This document shows, one piece after another, positions 7,411 to 16,403 of a stretch of DNA of 64,000 nt. A program made the translations under genes and the position numbers. The notes below the pieces were generated by a model. The model did no database searches and was not told the DNA's origin. It saw only the letters and a program-made list of their open reading frames with translations. The number at the start of each line of letters is the position of its first letter. Position 1 is the first letter of the stretch. The stretch is from Cohnella zeiphila (lineage in GTDB: Bacteria > Bacillota > Bacilli > Paenibacillales > Paenibacillaceae), in contig NZ_JACJVO010000032.1 of the NCBI RefSeq assembly GCF_014212055.1, forward strand, positions 1 to 64,000. The letters are read 5' to 3'.

Positions 7411-9735
7411 CTATGCCCCCGTCTGGCCGGAGGCATGGAGCTTGCGGTATTGTCCAGGCGTGCAGCCGACTTCCTTTTTGAACTTGCGGATAAAATTCGG
7501 AGCGTCAAAGTAACCGACCTGCTCGACGATCTCCTGCAGGGGCGCGCTGCTGCTCACGAGCAGGCGAATGGCCTTTTCCATCCGGCAGTGCCAGACATAT
7601 TGCGAGAAGTTGGCGCCGGTTTTCTCCTTGAACGCGCGGCTCAGGTACGAGGTGGAGATGGAATATTTCAGGGCCACATGCTCCAGGCTCATCGTATAGT
7701 CCGTGAACTGCTCGTCGACATAGGCCACAATGTCGTCGATCAGGGAGGCTTGTCCCGTCTCGGTATTCCGCACCACCTGCCGGCAGATGCCGGCCGCGAG
7801 CGCGACCAGCTTCGCTTCCAGGTCCTCCCCGGTCTCGAAAGAGGTCAGGCCCGGAAGGCGCCGGAACGCTTCGTCCATGCCGAGCTCCGAAGCGGTGCGC
7901 AGCAGAGTGTTCAGCATCTCGAATTGGAGGCAGCGCAGCAGATAGGCCTGCGGCGATTCGTCCCGGATCGACGCCATCATGTCCGCGATCATCTCCACGG
8001 CGACCGTCTCGTTGCCCTGCTTCAAGCTCTGCTCCAGCTTCAGCATCGATTTTTTGGGGATCCAGAAGCTGCCGGATGCGGACGACGCGAATTCGCCCAA
8101 GTGCTCGAAGTAGGTGACGCTGCCGCCCGAGCCGACGTTCCGGTGCTCCAGGGCGGTGGACGCCTCGATGAAGCTCTGGTTCAGCCGGCCGAGATCGTCG
8201 TAGACGGAACCGACGCCGATCGTCGGAACGAGTCGGGAATTCTCCAGCACCATCACCCGGATGAGGTCGATCAGCCGTTCCATCTTTTCTTGTACCGCGG
8301 CGCGGTCACCGGCGGGAAGCGAGACCATGAGCGCAAACCGGTCCTCGTGGGAAAATTCGATGCCGTACACGCGGGCCTCCATGTCCGGGAGCTCGAAATA
8401 GCTGAGCATCTCCTGCAGCAGGTGCCGTTCCCGCCACGATTTTTCCTCATTCCGACTGTCTCCCCACGCGATGATCGCCGAGAAGTAAAATCCTTCCCCG
8501 TTCGGGAACTCCAGGCCCGTCTCCGCAATCATCCGTTCGATCTCGGGATCGTCGGGCTTCCCGTGCTTCAGCAGCAGAAGCATGCACTGATTGCGGACGA
8601 ACGGCTCCTGCATATCGATCCGGGCGCTGTAATCATGAATCGTCTGGCGGATCCATTCCCACTCGTTCCGCGTTTTCGCGGGCTCCGAGCCGTTGCTTCT
8701 TTGCTTGGCGAACTCCATCAAGTCCTTGATCGGATGGTACTGGCGTCTGGCCAGAACCATGGCGGCGACGATGCCGGCTGCGACGGCAATGCCGAAGATG
8801 AGCGCAATCAATGTCTGAATATGGGCGACCCGGCTGAAAAACTGGTAGCTCGGCATCGTCGTCACGTAAGTCCAGCCGTTAAGCTGCGACTGAACCGACA
8901 CGATCGACTGCTGCTCTCCTTCCAGCACGAGGCGATGCGTGCCGGGGGACAAGGAAGACAGCACGTCAAGGTCCTCCTGAGCCAGCGCCTCGCCATGGCT
9001 GCTTGAAGTCAGCACCTTGCCGTCTTGATCGAATATGTAGCTGCTTCCGGTGAAATCGCTCAGGATGGTGTCCATGACGCCGGTCAGCTTCGATTCCTTG
9101 AGCAGATAGACCAGCGTTCCGTACGGATAAGGATCGTTCGGCTTGATCGGCACCAACAGGGTCAGCATAGGCTCCGAGCGGGAGTAGACGCTTACATTCT
9201 CGGCCGGGCGGATCACCGTCTTTTTCACTTCGTTGAGATCGCGGACCGCGTCTTCCCGCTTCCAGTTCTCGAACCGGTACAGCTTGCCGAAAACGACGTT
9301 CAAATCCGCGAGACCGTTGGAGGAATAAATGACGGAATCTCCGTGATAGTAAAGGAACAGATTCTCCAGAAGCTGGCTGTTCGCTTTGTAGCTGGAGAGT
9401 GCGAGAATCGCATCCCGGCTGTAATACGGATGACGGACCATAAACGGCGTCAGCCTCGCATCGTAGGCGATTTTGAAGGAGATGTCCTGCAGCTCCGTCA
9501 TGCGGTCGTCGATCGTCAGCCGAACCTGATTCAATTGGTTGAGGTTGGACTGCTCGATCTCGTAGCGCAGATTCTTGACAGCGTTATCGTAAACAAAAAA
9601 CGTGACGCCGCTCAGAGGAATCAGGAACATGAGAATATAGGACAGCGCATACTTAAGCAGCAACCGGGATTGAAAATAGCTCCGGACGCTGCGCTTCGTT
9701 GCCCTCATAGCCGAAACGGGCGGAGCGGTCTCCAT
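7411..9735 (-). CDS. Membrane-anchored AraC-family transcriptional sensor
   Basis: This 774-residue protein combines an extracellular sensor with a DNA-binding domain. Membrane segments lie at about residues 27-48 (YALSYILMFLIPLSGVTFF) and 285-310, enclosing an extracellular region of the Cache type. The C-terminal 100 residues are a two-helix-turn-helix AraC domain (ISTSYLSRAFKEKTGANFSQ, then VGYFDAPNFIRKFKKEVGCT). Such proteins in Paenibacillus usually control neighbouring sugar operons, so it probably regulates the GH125/GH130 locus. The ATG at 9735 follows GGGAGGAG; a GTG at 9750 is possible but would overlap that site. Confidence 0.9.
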   Translation of the reverse strand: METAPPVSAMRATKRSVRSYFQSRLLLKYALSYILMFLIPLSGVTFFVYDNAVKNLRYEIEQSNLNQLNQVRLTIDDRMTELQDISFKIAYDARLTPFMVRHPYYSRDAILALSSYKANSQLLENLFLYYHGDSVIYSSNGLADLNVVFGKLYRFENWKREDAVRDLNEVKKTVIRPAENVSVYSRSEPMLTLLVPIKPNDPYPYGTLVYLLKESKLTGVMDTILSDFTGSSYIFDQDGKVLTSSSHGEALAQEDLDVLSSLSPGTHRLVLEGEQQSIVSVQSQLNGWTYVTTMPSYQFFSRVAHIQTLIALIFGIAVAAGIVAAMVLARRQYHPIKDLMEFAKQRSNGSEPAKTRNEWEWIRQTIHDYSARIDMQEPFVRNQCMLLLLKHGKPDDPEIERMIAETGLEFPNGEGFYFSAIIAWGDSRNEEKSWRERHLLQEMLSYFELPDMEARVYGIEFSHEDRFALMVSLPAGDRAAVQEKMERLIDLIRVMVLENSRLVPTIGVGSVYDDLGRLNQSFIEASTALEHRNVGSGGSVTYFEHLGEFASSASGSFWIPKKSMLKLEQSLKQGNETVAVEMIADMMASIRDESPQAYLLRCLQFEMLNTLLRTASELGMDEAFRRLPGLTSFETGEDLEAKLVALAAGICRQVVRNTETGQASLIDDIVAYVDEQFTDYTMSLEHVALKYSISTSYLSRAFKEKTGANFSQYVWHCRMEKAIRLLVSSSAPLQEIVEQVGYFDAPNFIRKFKKEVGCTPGQYRKLHASGQTGA

Positions 9736-9929
9736 CGAACTCCTCCCCACTTTGTAAAGGATTTGTAAACATTATAACATTATGTTGAATAGATCGCTAT
9801 GAAAGTTTCTTTCTATAGAATAGGGGGAGAGAGGCTGGCGGGTTGCAGGAGGGAGCCGTGCGAAGGTTCCGAAAAGAAGGAGAGGGGCGCAGGGAGCCAA
9901 CCGTCTGCGGGGAGGGAAAAGCGCTCGAA

Positions 9930-9976
9930 AGCCCGGCATACGCAGGCGCAGGCAAAGCCTGCGTCGGAGCCGGGCT
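9930..9976 (-). terminator. Long hairpin, possible terminator for the YqfQ-like gene
   Basis: AGCCCGGC at 9930-9937 pairs with GCCGGGCT at 9969-9976, and an inner stem ACGCAGGC/GCCTGCGT extends it. On the minus strand it lies downstream of the gene ending at 10132 and is followed by short T-runs. The rest of 9736-10131 holds no supported gene. It could instead be a dispersed GC-rich repeat. Confidence 0.45.
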
Positions 9977-10131
9977 CTCAAGACTCTCATTGTTCAGGCG
10001 CAGAAGATCTCTCAGGCTTCTGCTCGATTCGGGGTTGACGCCGATTCGGTGAGTTCCAGGTTCGTCGTTAGCCGAGCCGATCCGCACGGGAGCTTCCGGC
10101 GCCGGAAGCCCCCGCTCTGCGGCGCGGGCGC

Positions 10132-10662
10132 TTATCTGCGCCGCTTGCCCGAGGCGCGCCGGCGCCCCGAGCCGGAGCCGGTGCGGGGACCGTTGCGTCC
10201 TGCCTGGCGGCGTGCGCCGCCGTTGGTTCTGCGCCCGCGGCGGCCTCTGCGGCGACGGCGGTAGGATCCGCTCGAAGTATCGCCTGTGCTCCCGCCTTTT
10301 CCTTTTCCGGTAAACAGCTTAAGCAGCGGGGCGACCTGCTGGACCGTCGACATGATCTTCTGGAACTTGCCGATGTTGCTGACGAGGCCCTCGATGCCTC
10401 CCATGCGGTCGATAAAGCCTTTGATCTGCTCCGGGTTGAGCATGCCGGCCAGCCCTTTGCCGCCGCCGCCGGCGGCCGGAGCCGCCACTTGCTGAGCGGG
10501 CGGCATCACCTGCACGGGGCTGAAAATAGGCTGCGACGGGCCGCCCAAGCCGCCGCCGAAGCCTTGGAACGGCGCTCCCTGAAACGGCCCTTGAACGGGA
10601 CCGCCTCCTTGCGCCGGGTTCCATGCCTGAAGCTGCATCTGCTCCATATTGTTCATCGACAT
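10132..10662 (-). CDS. YqfQ/VrrA-like low-complexity protein with Arg-rich tail
   Basis: The 176-residue protein has three parts: a Gln/Pro/Gly-rich N-terminal half, a short predicted helical core near residues 85-120 (IKGFIDRMGGIEGLVSNIGK, then MSTVQQVAPLLKLF), and a very basic tail with runs such as YRRRRRGRRGRR. The core resembles the YqfQ-like family of spore-formers, whose function is unknown. The ATG at 10662 has an AAGGATG-like site upstream; a longer frame to 10854 lacks one. The basic tail suggests nucleic-acid or polyanion binding, which is inference only. Confidence 0.65.
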   Translation of the reverse strand: MSMNNMEQMQLQAWNPAQGGGPVQGPFQGAPFQGFGGGLGGPSQPIFSPVQVMPPAQQVAAPAAGGGGKGLAGMLNPEQIKGFIDRMGGIEGLVSNIGKFQKIMSTVQQVAPLLKLFTGKGKGGSTGDTSSGSYRRRRRGRRGRRTNGGARRQAGRNGPRTGSGSGRRRASGKRRR

Positions 10663-10833
10663 CGCGTTCGATTCACATCCTTCGTTCGGGTATCTCCGCC
10701 CTATTTCGCATTGCGGAAACAGAGCGGAGCGGTGCGCTTGGTATAGGGTATGTGCGGAGGGGCGAATGCGTATGGACGATGGCCCGGTTATGGAAGCGGA
10801 TTTTACTTCTGTGAAGCGTGAATACGGTGACGC

Positions 10834-10862
10834 TTGAAGAATTTTACGATTCACAGTAAAAT
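10834..10862 (+). promoter_or_regulatory. SigmaA-type promoter for yerC
   Basis: TTGAAG at 10834-10839 and TAAAAT at 10857-10862 are separated by 17 bases and lie about 44 bases before the yerC ATG. Spacing and boxes fit a vegetative promoter. The flanking ATTTTAC...GTGAA and TTCACAGTAAAAT also form an imperfect inverted repeat around it. Confidence 0.6.
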
Positions 10863-10905
10863 AACGTTAATGAAAGCGTCTCGATCGCAGATGAGGTGAC
10901 TCTCC

Positions 10906-11235
10906 ATGCAATTGAAGAAATTGAACGATCGCAGCATCGACCAGCTCTTCGAAGCGATCCTTACGTTGAAGGATGTCGAGGAATGCTACGTTTTTTTTGA
11001 CGATTTGTGCACGGTCAACGAGATTCAGTCGCTGTCGCAGCGGCTGGAGGTCGCCCGCATGCTCGGCAAGGGCAATACGTACAACCAGATCGAATCGGAG
11101 ACCGGCGCGAGCACGGCTACGATCTCCAGGGTGAAGCGCTGCCTGAACTACGGCAACGACGGCTACAAGCTGGCGCTGGAGCGGCTCGGCCGGTTCGGCA
11201 ACCCGTCGGATGCGGCGGAACCGAACCAGGCGTAG
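10906..11235 (+). CDS. yerC: YerC/YecD-family TrpR-like DNA-binding protein
   Basis: The 109-residue protein is a TrpR-superfamily regulator of the YerC type. The helix-turn-helix region covers LSQRLEVARMLGKGNTYNQI and ESETGASTATISRVKRCL, at about residues 43-85, which is very conserved in Bacilli. It is a small cytoplasmic DNA-binding protein whose targets are poorly known. It has its own promoter at 10834-10862 and a good terminator at 11269-11306, so it appears monocistronic. Confidence 0.93.
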   Translation: MQLKKLNDRSIDQLFEAILTLKDVEECYVFFDDLCTVNEIQSLSQRLEVARMLGKGNTYNQIESETGASTATISRVKRCLNYGNDGYKLALERLGRFGNPSDAAEPNQA

Positions 11236-11268
11236 CCCAATAGGGATTTTCCCGCGATCCGGGAGATC

Positions 11269-11306
11269 AGGCCGATGCTCAAGCGAGCGTCGGCCTTTGT
11301 CATTTT
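11269..11306 (+). terminator. Rho-independent terminator after yerC
   Basis: AGGCCGATGCTC at 11269-11280 pairs with GAGCGTCGGCCT at 11285-11296 with one G-T wobble and a four-base loop, then TTGTCATTTT follows. The stem is strong and T-rich downstream. Confidence 0.85.
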
Positions 11307-11452
11307 ATAGGACGGCATGCGCAAACGTTCCCGGAAGCTCCCATTCCAAAATTATCCACGTTCAGCGCCGCGGTCTCGTTGACATTGCGTTTTCATTTCG
11401 ATAGCATGATTAAGTAGGTGTAAAAGATCGGTTGCCGAACAGGAGGAACGTC

Positions 11453-12268
11453 ATGAAACCCGGGGTTCTGGTCATCGGTCACGGGTCCCGGGACGAACGC
11501 TGGGTCGAACGGGTGGAAGAGACGGTTCGCGGCGTTCGGAAGTCGCTGCCCGGCGTCCCCGTCGCCTGCGGGTATCTGGAGCTGGTGGACGGCCGGCTCA
11601 TCCAGGACGGCATCGACCGGCTCGAAGCGGAGGGCGTGACGGATCTGTTGGCGATTCCGCTGTTCGTGTCCGAGGGAAGCACCCACGTCGACGAGATCGG
11701 CTGGGCGCTCGGAGCGTACGCGGAGCCGCGTCGTCCGACCGACCTGGAGCGTTACCGGGTTGAATCTCGTCTGACGTACGGCAGGCCGATCGGGGACGAC
11801 CCGGAGATCGTGGACGCGCTGCTCGACAAATTGGCGGCGAGCGGCTTATCGGAAGAGCCGGCCCGCGAAGGGCTGCTGCTGATCGGACACGGCAGCGAAG
11901 AGGCGTGGTTCTATGAGAAGTGGCGGAGCGGCCTGGAAGGGCTCGCGGCGCGCATGAAGCAGCGGGGCGGATTCGCGGACGCGACGGCGGCGCTGCTGCG
12001 GCCGGACGAAGCGGCGGATCGCGTTCGCGCCATGAGGAGCGGCAGCGGGACGGAGCTGCGGGTGTTGGCGGTCCCGGTGTTCGTCAGCGAGGGATACTTC
12101 ACGTCGGAGGTCATTCCGAAGCGGCTTGCGGGGCTCGGCTGCCGGTATGCCGAGGGCGCGCTGATCCCCCATCCCAAAGTGGCGGATTGGGTCGTCCGGC
12201 AGGCCAAGGAGTGGCTTGCCAAGTTGCGTGCGGAGTGCAAAGAGGGGGAGCAAGTTGGAGAAAATTAG
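11453..12268 (+). CDS. cbiX: CbiX-type sirohydrochlorin chelatase
   Basis: The 271-residue protein contains two tandem CbiX-like halves. Each opens with the active-site motif: VLVIGHGSRDE at residues 4-14 and LLIGHGSEEA near 140. Family members insert cobalt, iron or nickel into sirohydrochlorin during cobalamin or siroheme synthesis. The ATG at 11453 has AGGAGG six bases upstream, which rules out the TTG at 11432. The next gene, dgkB, overlaps its end by 14 bases, so they are co-transcribed. No other tetrapyrrole gene is nearby, so the metal is uncertain. Confidence 0.88.
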   Translation: MKPGVLVIGHGSRDERWVERVEETVRGVRKSLPGVPVACGYLELVDGRLIQDGIDRLEAEGVTDLLAIPLFVSEGSTHVDEIGWALGAYAEPRRPTDLERYRVESRLTYGRPIGDDPEIVDALLDKLAASGLSEEPAREGLLLIGHGSEEAWFYEKWRSGLEGLAARMKQRGGFADATAALLRPDEAADRVRAMRSGSGTELRVLAVPVFVSEGYFTSEVIPKRLAGLGCRYAEGALIPHPKVADWVVRQAKEWLAKLRAECKEGEQVGEN

Positions 12269-13172
12269 AGCCCGGTTAATTTACAATCCGACCTCCGGCA
12301 GGGAGGAAATGAGAAGAAGGCTGCCGATGATCCTTCAGAGACTGGAGCGCGGAGGAATCGAGACGTCCTGCCACGCGACGGAAGGCAAGGGGGACGCGAT
12401 CAAAGCCGCCTCGGTAGCCGTAGAGCGCGGATACGATCTGATCATCGCGGCGGGCGGAGACGGCACGCTGAACGAAGTGATCAACGGCATGGCGGGACAT
12501 GCGACCCGGCCGTCGCTGGGCGTGCTCCCGATGGGCACGACGAACGATTTTGCCCGGGCCCACGGCATTCCGCGCAGGTGGCAGGACGCGGTCGATCTGA
12601 TCCTGCGCCGCCACGCCCGTCCGGTCGATATCGGCCTCGCGGACGGGAAATATTTTATCAACATTGCCGGTGGCGGCTTCTTGACCGACCTGTCGTACGA
12701 GGCCCCGAGCAAGCTGAAGACGATGATCGGACAACTGGCATATTACATAAAAGGCTTCGAGAGCATCACCCGCTTCCACCCGACCAAGCTGCGCATCTCG
12801 GCGGAAGGGATCGGCGACTTCGACGGGGAGCACATGCTGTTCCTCATCGCGAACAGCCAGTCCGTGGCCGGCTTCGAGAAGCTGGCGCCCCAGGCGAAGA
12901 CCGACGACGGCTTGTTCGACGTCATCATTCTGAAGAAATGCAACCTGGCGGAGATGATCCGGATCGCTTCGCTCGCCATGCGCGGCGAGCATCTGAACGA
13001 TTCGCACGTCATCGCGTTCCAGACGAGCAAGCTGGTCGTGCAGGCGGAGGACCGCGTCCAGCTCAACCTGGACGGCGAGTTCGGCGGCACCTTGCCGTGT
13101 TCGTTCTCCGTGCTGCCGTCCCACCTCTCCATCTACGTGGACGAGAACGGTTCTTCGAGCTACCGGGGATAA
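12255..13172 (+). CDS. dgkB: Diacylglycerol kinase family lipid kinase, DgkB/YegS type
   Basis: The 305-residue cytoplasmic enzyme phosphorylates diacylglycerol to phosphatidic acid and so recycles lipid released by lipoteichoic-acid synthesis. Signature segments are RARLIYNPTSGRE at the start, the nucleotide loop IAAGGDGTLNEVINGM near residue 65 and GVLPMGTTNDFARAHG near 90. I start it at the TTG at 12255, preceded by GGGGGAG; the start overlaps the chelatase gene. The dgkB-rlmD order downstream is the same as in Bacillus (yerQ-yefA), which supports orthology. Confidence 0.9.
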   Translation: MEKIRARLIYNPTSGREEMRRRLPMILQRLERGGIETSCHATEGKGDAIKAASVAVERGYDLIIAAGGDGTLNEVINGMAGHATRPSLGVLPMGTTNDFARAHGIPRRWQDAVDLILRRHARPVDIGLADGKYFINIAGGGFLTDLSYEAPSKLKTMIGQLAYYIKGFESITRFHPTKLRISAEGIGDFDGEHMLFLIANSQSVAGFEKLAPQAKTDDGLFDVIILKKCNLAEMIRIASLAMRGEHLNDSHVIAFQTSKLVVQAEDRVQLNLDGEFGGTLPCSFSVLPSHLSIYVDENGSSSYRG

Positions 13173-13193
13173 GCGTAAGATTAGACAAGACAG

Positions 13194-13231
13194 ACGGGCG
13201 CGAAGGGCGGAAGCTCTTTTGCCCGTTTTTT
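13194..13231 (+). terminator. Terminator after dgkB
   Basis: ACGGGC at 13194-13199 pairs with GCCCGT at 13221-13226, followed directly by a T-run. The stem is short with a long, partly structured loop, so efficiency is uncertain. It lies 21 bases after the dgkB stop codon. Confidence 0.65.
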
Positions 13232-13314
13232 ACATCGGATGACGGAAGCGGCGGTACCAATAAAGAAGAAAGGCGAGGCTCGCCGGACTTCGAGAGAACG
13301 GAGACAGGAAGCAA

Positions 13315-14937
13315 GTGAAGCGTCAGCATGGGAAAAGATCGGGTGCGGCAAGGAACGAGCGGCGGAAGGCGGCGGGAGAGCGGCGCGAAGACGATATCAA
13401 AGCCGTTCTCAGCGGCGACAGCAAAGCCGATCACAGTGGCGACCGCAAGGCCGCTCGCAACAGCCTACCCGTGCAAACGGGGCAATCCGTCGATCTCGAC
13501 ATCGTCGGATTGACGCATGAGGGAGAAGGGGTAGGCCGGGTTCAGGGCTATACCCTTTTCGTACGCGGCGCGTTGCCGGGCGACCGGGCGCGGGCGGAAG
13601 TCGTCAGCGTCGGCAAGTCGTTCGGCCGGGCGCGGCTGACCGAGCTGCTGGCGGACAATCCGGACCGGCGCTCGGCGCCGTGTCCGATCTACGACGCCTG
13701 CGGCGGCTGCCAGTTGCAGCACTGGGACTACGCGGCCCAGCTGCGCTGGAAACGCCAGCTGATCGCGGACAACCTGTCGCGCATCGGGAAGCTTCCCGTG
13801 GTGTTCGCTGAAGATGCGGAGCGCGGTTCGTCCGCTGCGGGTGCGGATTCCGTCTCATCTGTTAGGGCATCGGATTCCCGCACCGCTTCCGATTCGCGTC
13901 CTCCCGTTATCGTCCATCCCGTCATCGGCATGGAGGATCCTTGGCGTTATCGGAACAAGGCGCAAGTTCCGATCGGCTCTTCCGTGGAGGGCGGGCTGAT
14001 CAGCGGCTTCTATGAACAAGGAAGCCACGACATCGTCGACATGGACGCCTGCCTCATCCAGCAGGAGCCGAACGAAGAGACCGTGCGGGCCGTCAAAGCC
14101 GCCGCGCAATCCCTCGGCTATCGCGCCTACGACCGAGCCACCGGCCGCGGTCAGCTCCGCCATGTCGTCGTCCGCCATGCCCAAGCGACCGGCGAGCGCA
14201 TGGTCGTACTCGTCACGAACGGCCGCGACCTGCCGCACGCCGACGAGCTTGTCGCGCTCATCCGCGAAGCCGTTCCGGGCTTGGCGAGCATCTGCCAGAA
14301 CATTAACACCGCTCCCGGCCCCGTCGTCTTCGGCGACGAGACCCGCGTCCTCTGGGGCCGCGACGTCATCTACGACGAGATCGGCGGCATCCGCTTCGCC
14401 ATCTCCGCCCGATCCTTTTTCCAGGTCAACCCCACCCAGACCGAGCGCCTCTACCGCGCCGCTCTGGATTACGCCGCCCTCACCGGCGACGAAACCGTAT
14501 TCGACGCCTACTGCGGCATCGGAACGATCACCCTGTTCCTCGCCCAGCACGCCCGCCGCGTCTACGGCGTCGAGATCGTCCCCGAAGCCATCGAAGACGC
14601 CCGCCGCAACGCGACGATCAACGGCATCGCGAACACCGAATTCGCCGTCGGCGCCGCAGAAGACATCCTGCCTCGCTGGCAGGCAGAAGGTCTCTCGCCG
14701 GACGTCATTGTCGTCGATCCTCCTCGAAAGGGATGCGATCCTCGTTTGTTGGACACCATGCTCCAGCTTCGTCCGGAGCGGATTGTGTATGTGTCTTGTA
14801 ATCCGTCTACGCTGGCTCGGGATTTGCGGGTGTTGGAGGATGGAGGGTATAGGACGGTGGAGGTTCAGGGGGTGGATATGTTTCCGCATACGACGCATGT
14901 GGAGTGCTGTTCACTATTAGTTTGGAACGGAAAATAA
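13315..14937 (+). CDS. rlmD: 23S rRNA (uracil-C5)-methyltransferase RlmD family
   Basis: This 540-residue enzyme methylates a uridine in 23S rRNA. A basic, low-complexity N-terminus precedes a TRAM domain (DLDIVGLTHEGEGVGRVQGY, about residues 62-115). A [4Fe-4S] cysteine cluster reads CPIYDACGGCQ near residue 122. The SAM site is [13 protein letters not shown] near 396, and the catalytic region has [10 protein letters not shown] and the nucleophile in [13 protein letters not shown]. The GTG at 13315 follows CAGGAAG. The 3' third is duplicated at 35527-36078 at roughly 90 percent identity by eye, and its last 28 bases again at 32818-32845. The C-terminal VECCSLLVWNGK is slightly unusual for the family. 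Confidence 0.94.
   Translation: MKRQHGKRSGAARNERRKAAGERREDDIKAVLSGDSKADHSGDRKAARNSLPVQTGQSVDLDIVGLTHEGEGVGRVQGYTLFVRGALPGDRARAEVVSVGKSFGRARLTELLADNPDRRSAPCPIYDACGGCQLQHWDYAAQLRWKRQLIADNLSRIGKLPVVFAEDAERGSSAAGADSVSSVRASDSRTASDSRPPVIVHPVIGMEDPWRYRNKAQVPIGSSVEGGLISGFYEQGSHDIVDMDACLIQQEPNEETVRAVKAAAQSLGYRAYDRATGRGQLRHVVVRHAQATGERMVVLVTNGRDLPHADELVALIREAVPGLASICQNINTAPGPVVFGDETRVLWGRDVIYDEIGGIRFAISARSFFQVNPTQTERLYRAALDYAALTGDETVFDAYCGIGTITLFLAQHARRVYGVEIVPEAIEDARRNATINGIANTEFAVGAAEDILPRWQAEGLSPDVIVVDPPRKGCDPRLLDTMLQLRPERIVYVSCNPSTLARDLRVLEDGGYRTVEVQGVDMFPHTTHVECCSLLVWNGK
14877..14904 (+). repeat. rlmD 3'-end repeat, copy 1
   Basis: TATGTTTCCGCATACG, two variable bases, then GCATGTGGAG. The same 28-bp block recurs at 32818-32845 and 36030-36057, always ending with the conserved codons near the rlmD C-terminus. 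The three copies may mark old integration or recombination junctions. Confidence 0.7.
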
Positions 14938-14961
14938 CGATGATAAGTTAATGTGTGAATG

Positions 14962-14997
14962 CCCTTTCTTAAAAGAGAGGGTATTTTTTTGTTTTTA
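14962..14997 (+). terminator. Rho-independent terminator after rlmD
   Basis: CCCTTTCT pairs with AGAGAGGG across a short A-rich loop (one T-G pair), followed by TATTTTTTTGTTTTT. It sits 25 bases after the stop codon. The stretch from here to 15143 holds no supported gene. Confidence 0.85.
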
Positions 14998-15143
14998 TTG
15001 GGAGTGGGAGCAGGTTGCTTTAAGCTAGTCTGGGGGGATATCCAAATGACTGTTGGTTCGTAACCATTTAGGCAGTACACATCTTCATAGGTGACTAGAA
15101 GAGTATTACAGCTATACGAAGAACGATATTTCATTATATGGTA

Positions 15144-16300
15144 CTATGTATAACGTAAACGATCAGATGAATGTACTTGTGCTATGCCCACATTCTCGCG
15201 CAAAACGATTTTTTGCGACGAATCCCCCTCAGCAACGCGCTCAGCAATTTGATAGATTCTAAGATCCCCGTTAAACAGCAGATGCTGCGCCTTTTCCATC
15301 TTCAGGCGAAGAATGTAGTCGCTTATTTTCTCTTCGGTTTCCAGCTTGAAAATACGGGAGACGTAGACCGGATGCAACTGAACATGATCGGCCAAGGTCT
15401 GCAAGGTAATGGCTTCCGACAAATGCTCGTGGACATATTTCTGCATCTGTTCAATGATGTAACGCCGCGATGATTTGGCTTCCGAAGAGAATTCGACGTT
15501 GATCTTGTCCAAGAGCCTAAGCGACCATTCGCGCAATTGATGCACGGAGTAGAAGGATAACCTTGAATCAAAGCGTTCATAGTCCGGTCCGATGACTTCC
15601 GACAGCATTCTTCCTTGTTTATGAGCGATAAAGGAGTAAGCATGGGAGATATGCAAAAATACTTCGAGCAAAAGCTCGTTGTGACCTTTCCCAGCCTGTT
15701 CGAGCTCTTCGAAAATACTTTCCACTTTGTCTCTCGCCGCGTCCCATCGGCCCGGCGAATCCCTCAACTCGATGAAGAACTCCCGATCGCGGCTGGATTG
15801 CTGGCGAATCGCTTTAAGCGAATGCTGATACATTTGCGGGATATGGTTGGGAAAGGTCCCCCAATTCAGCGACGGCAGCAGGGAGTCTGCTTCCTGCAAT
15901 TCCTTCTCAAGTTCCCAAACCCCGTCTCGCCGTTGGATGAGGAGGATGACGTAATCATTTCCCGGAGTCGCTCTGATAATGCCAGGTTCGCCATACCTCC
16001 ATTTGCGAGAACGCTGGAAAGTCCTGATTATCGGTAAAAGAAGAGACAGCCTGTTTGGCAGGCGGTGAATAGACGGTTATCGTGCTTTGCCAAACTCCCG
16101 ATATGGCTAGCAATTGCAATTTTCCTCAATCGAGGTTCGCATTTTAATGGAGGAATACGCGTTAAGGTCTTCGGCCAAATCATATATTCCAAAATATCCG
16201 GATCCCGGCTGTGCGTAATCGCAGAGGTGGACAACTGCTTGGCTTGCGCGCTCATTTGATTCAGGAATAAACTGATGTGTCTCTCCACGAAAATCACCTT
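15144..16300 (-). pseudogene. Decayed membrane AraC-type sensor/regulator
   Basis: Read on the minus strand, pieces of one Cache-AraC protein appear in different frames. A sensor-like segment (HISLFLNQMSAQAKQLSTSA, then DPDILEYM) starts near 16280. LAEDLNAYSSIKMRTSIEEN follows in another frame, then DFPAFSQMEVWRTWHYQSD, and from about 15975 a 250-residue frame carries NDYVILLIQRRDGVWELEKE and half an AraC domain (LQTLADHVQLHPVYVSRIFK). The domain breaks off after IYQIAERV at about 15225, before the last recognition helix. Several frameshifts and the missing end make it non-functional. The truncated end faces rlmD, so the break may coincide with the left edge of the acquired region. Confidence 0.75.
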
Positions 16301-16403
16301 TATTTTAGACAAGATGGATATTATTATATCAAAAAGGCAACAAGCTGCGATAAAAAATAGCTTGTTGCCAATCGTTTCCAATAATAAAAATGGGTTGGCG
16401 AAT

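Noticed and set aside
7372-9006. 544-residue plus-strand frame opposite the AraC sensor
   Set aside because: Antisense shadow; no family match and the minus strand carries a clear AraC domain.
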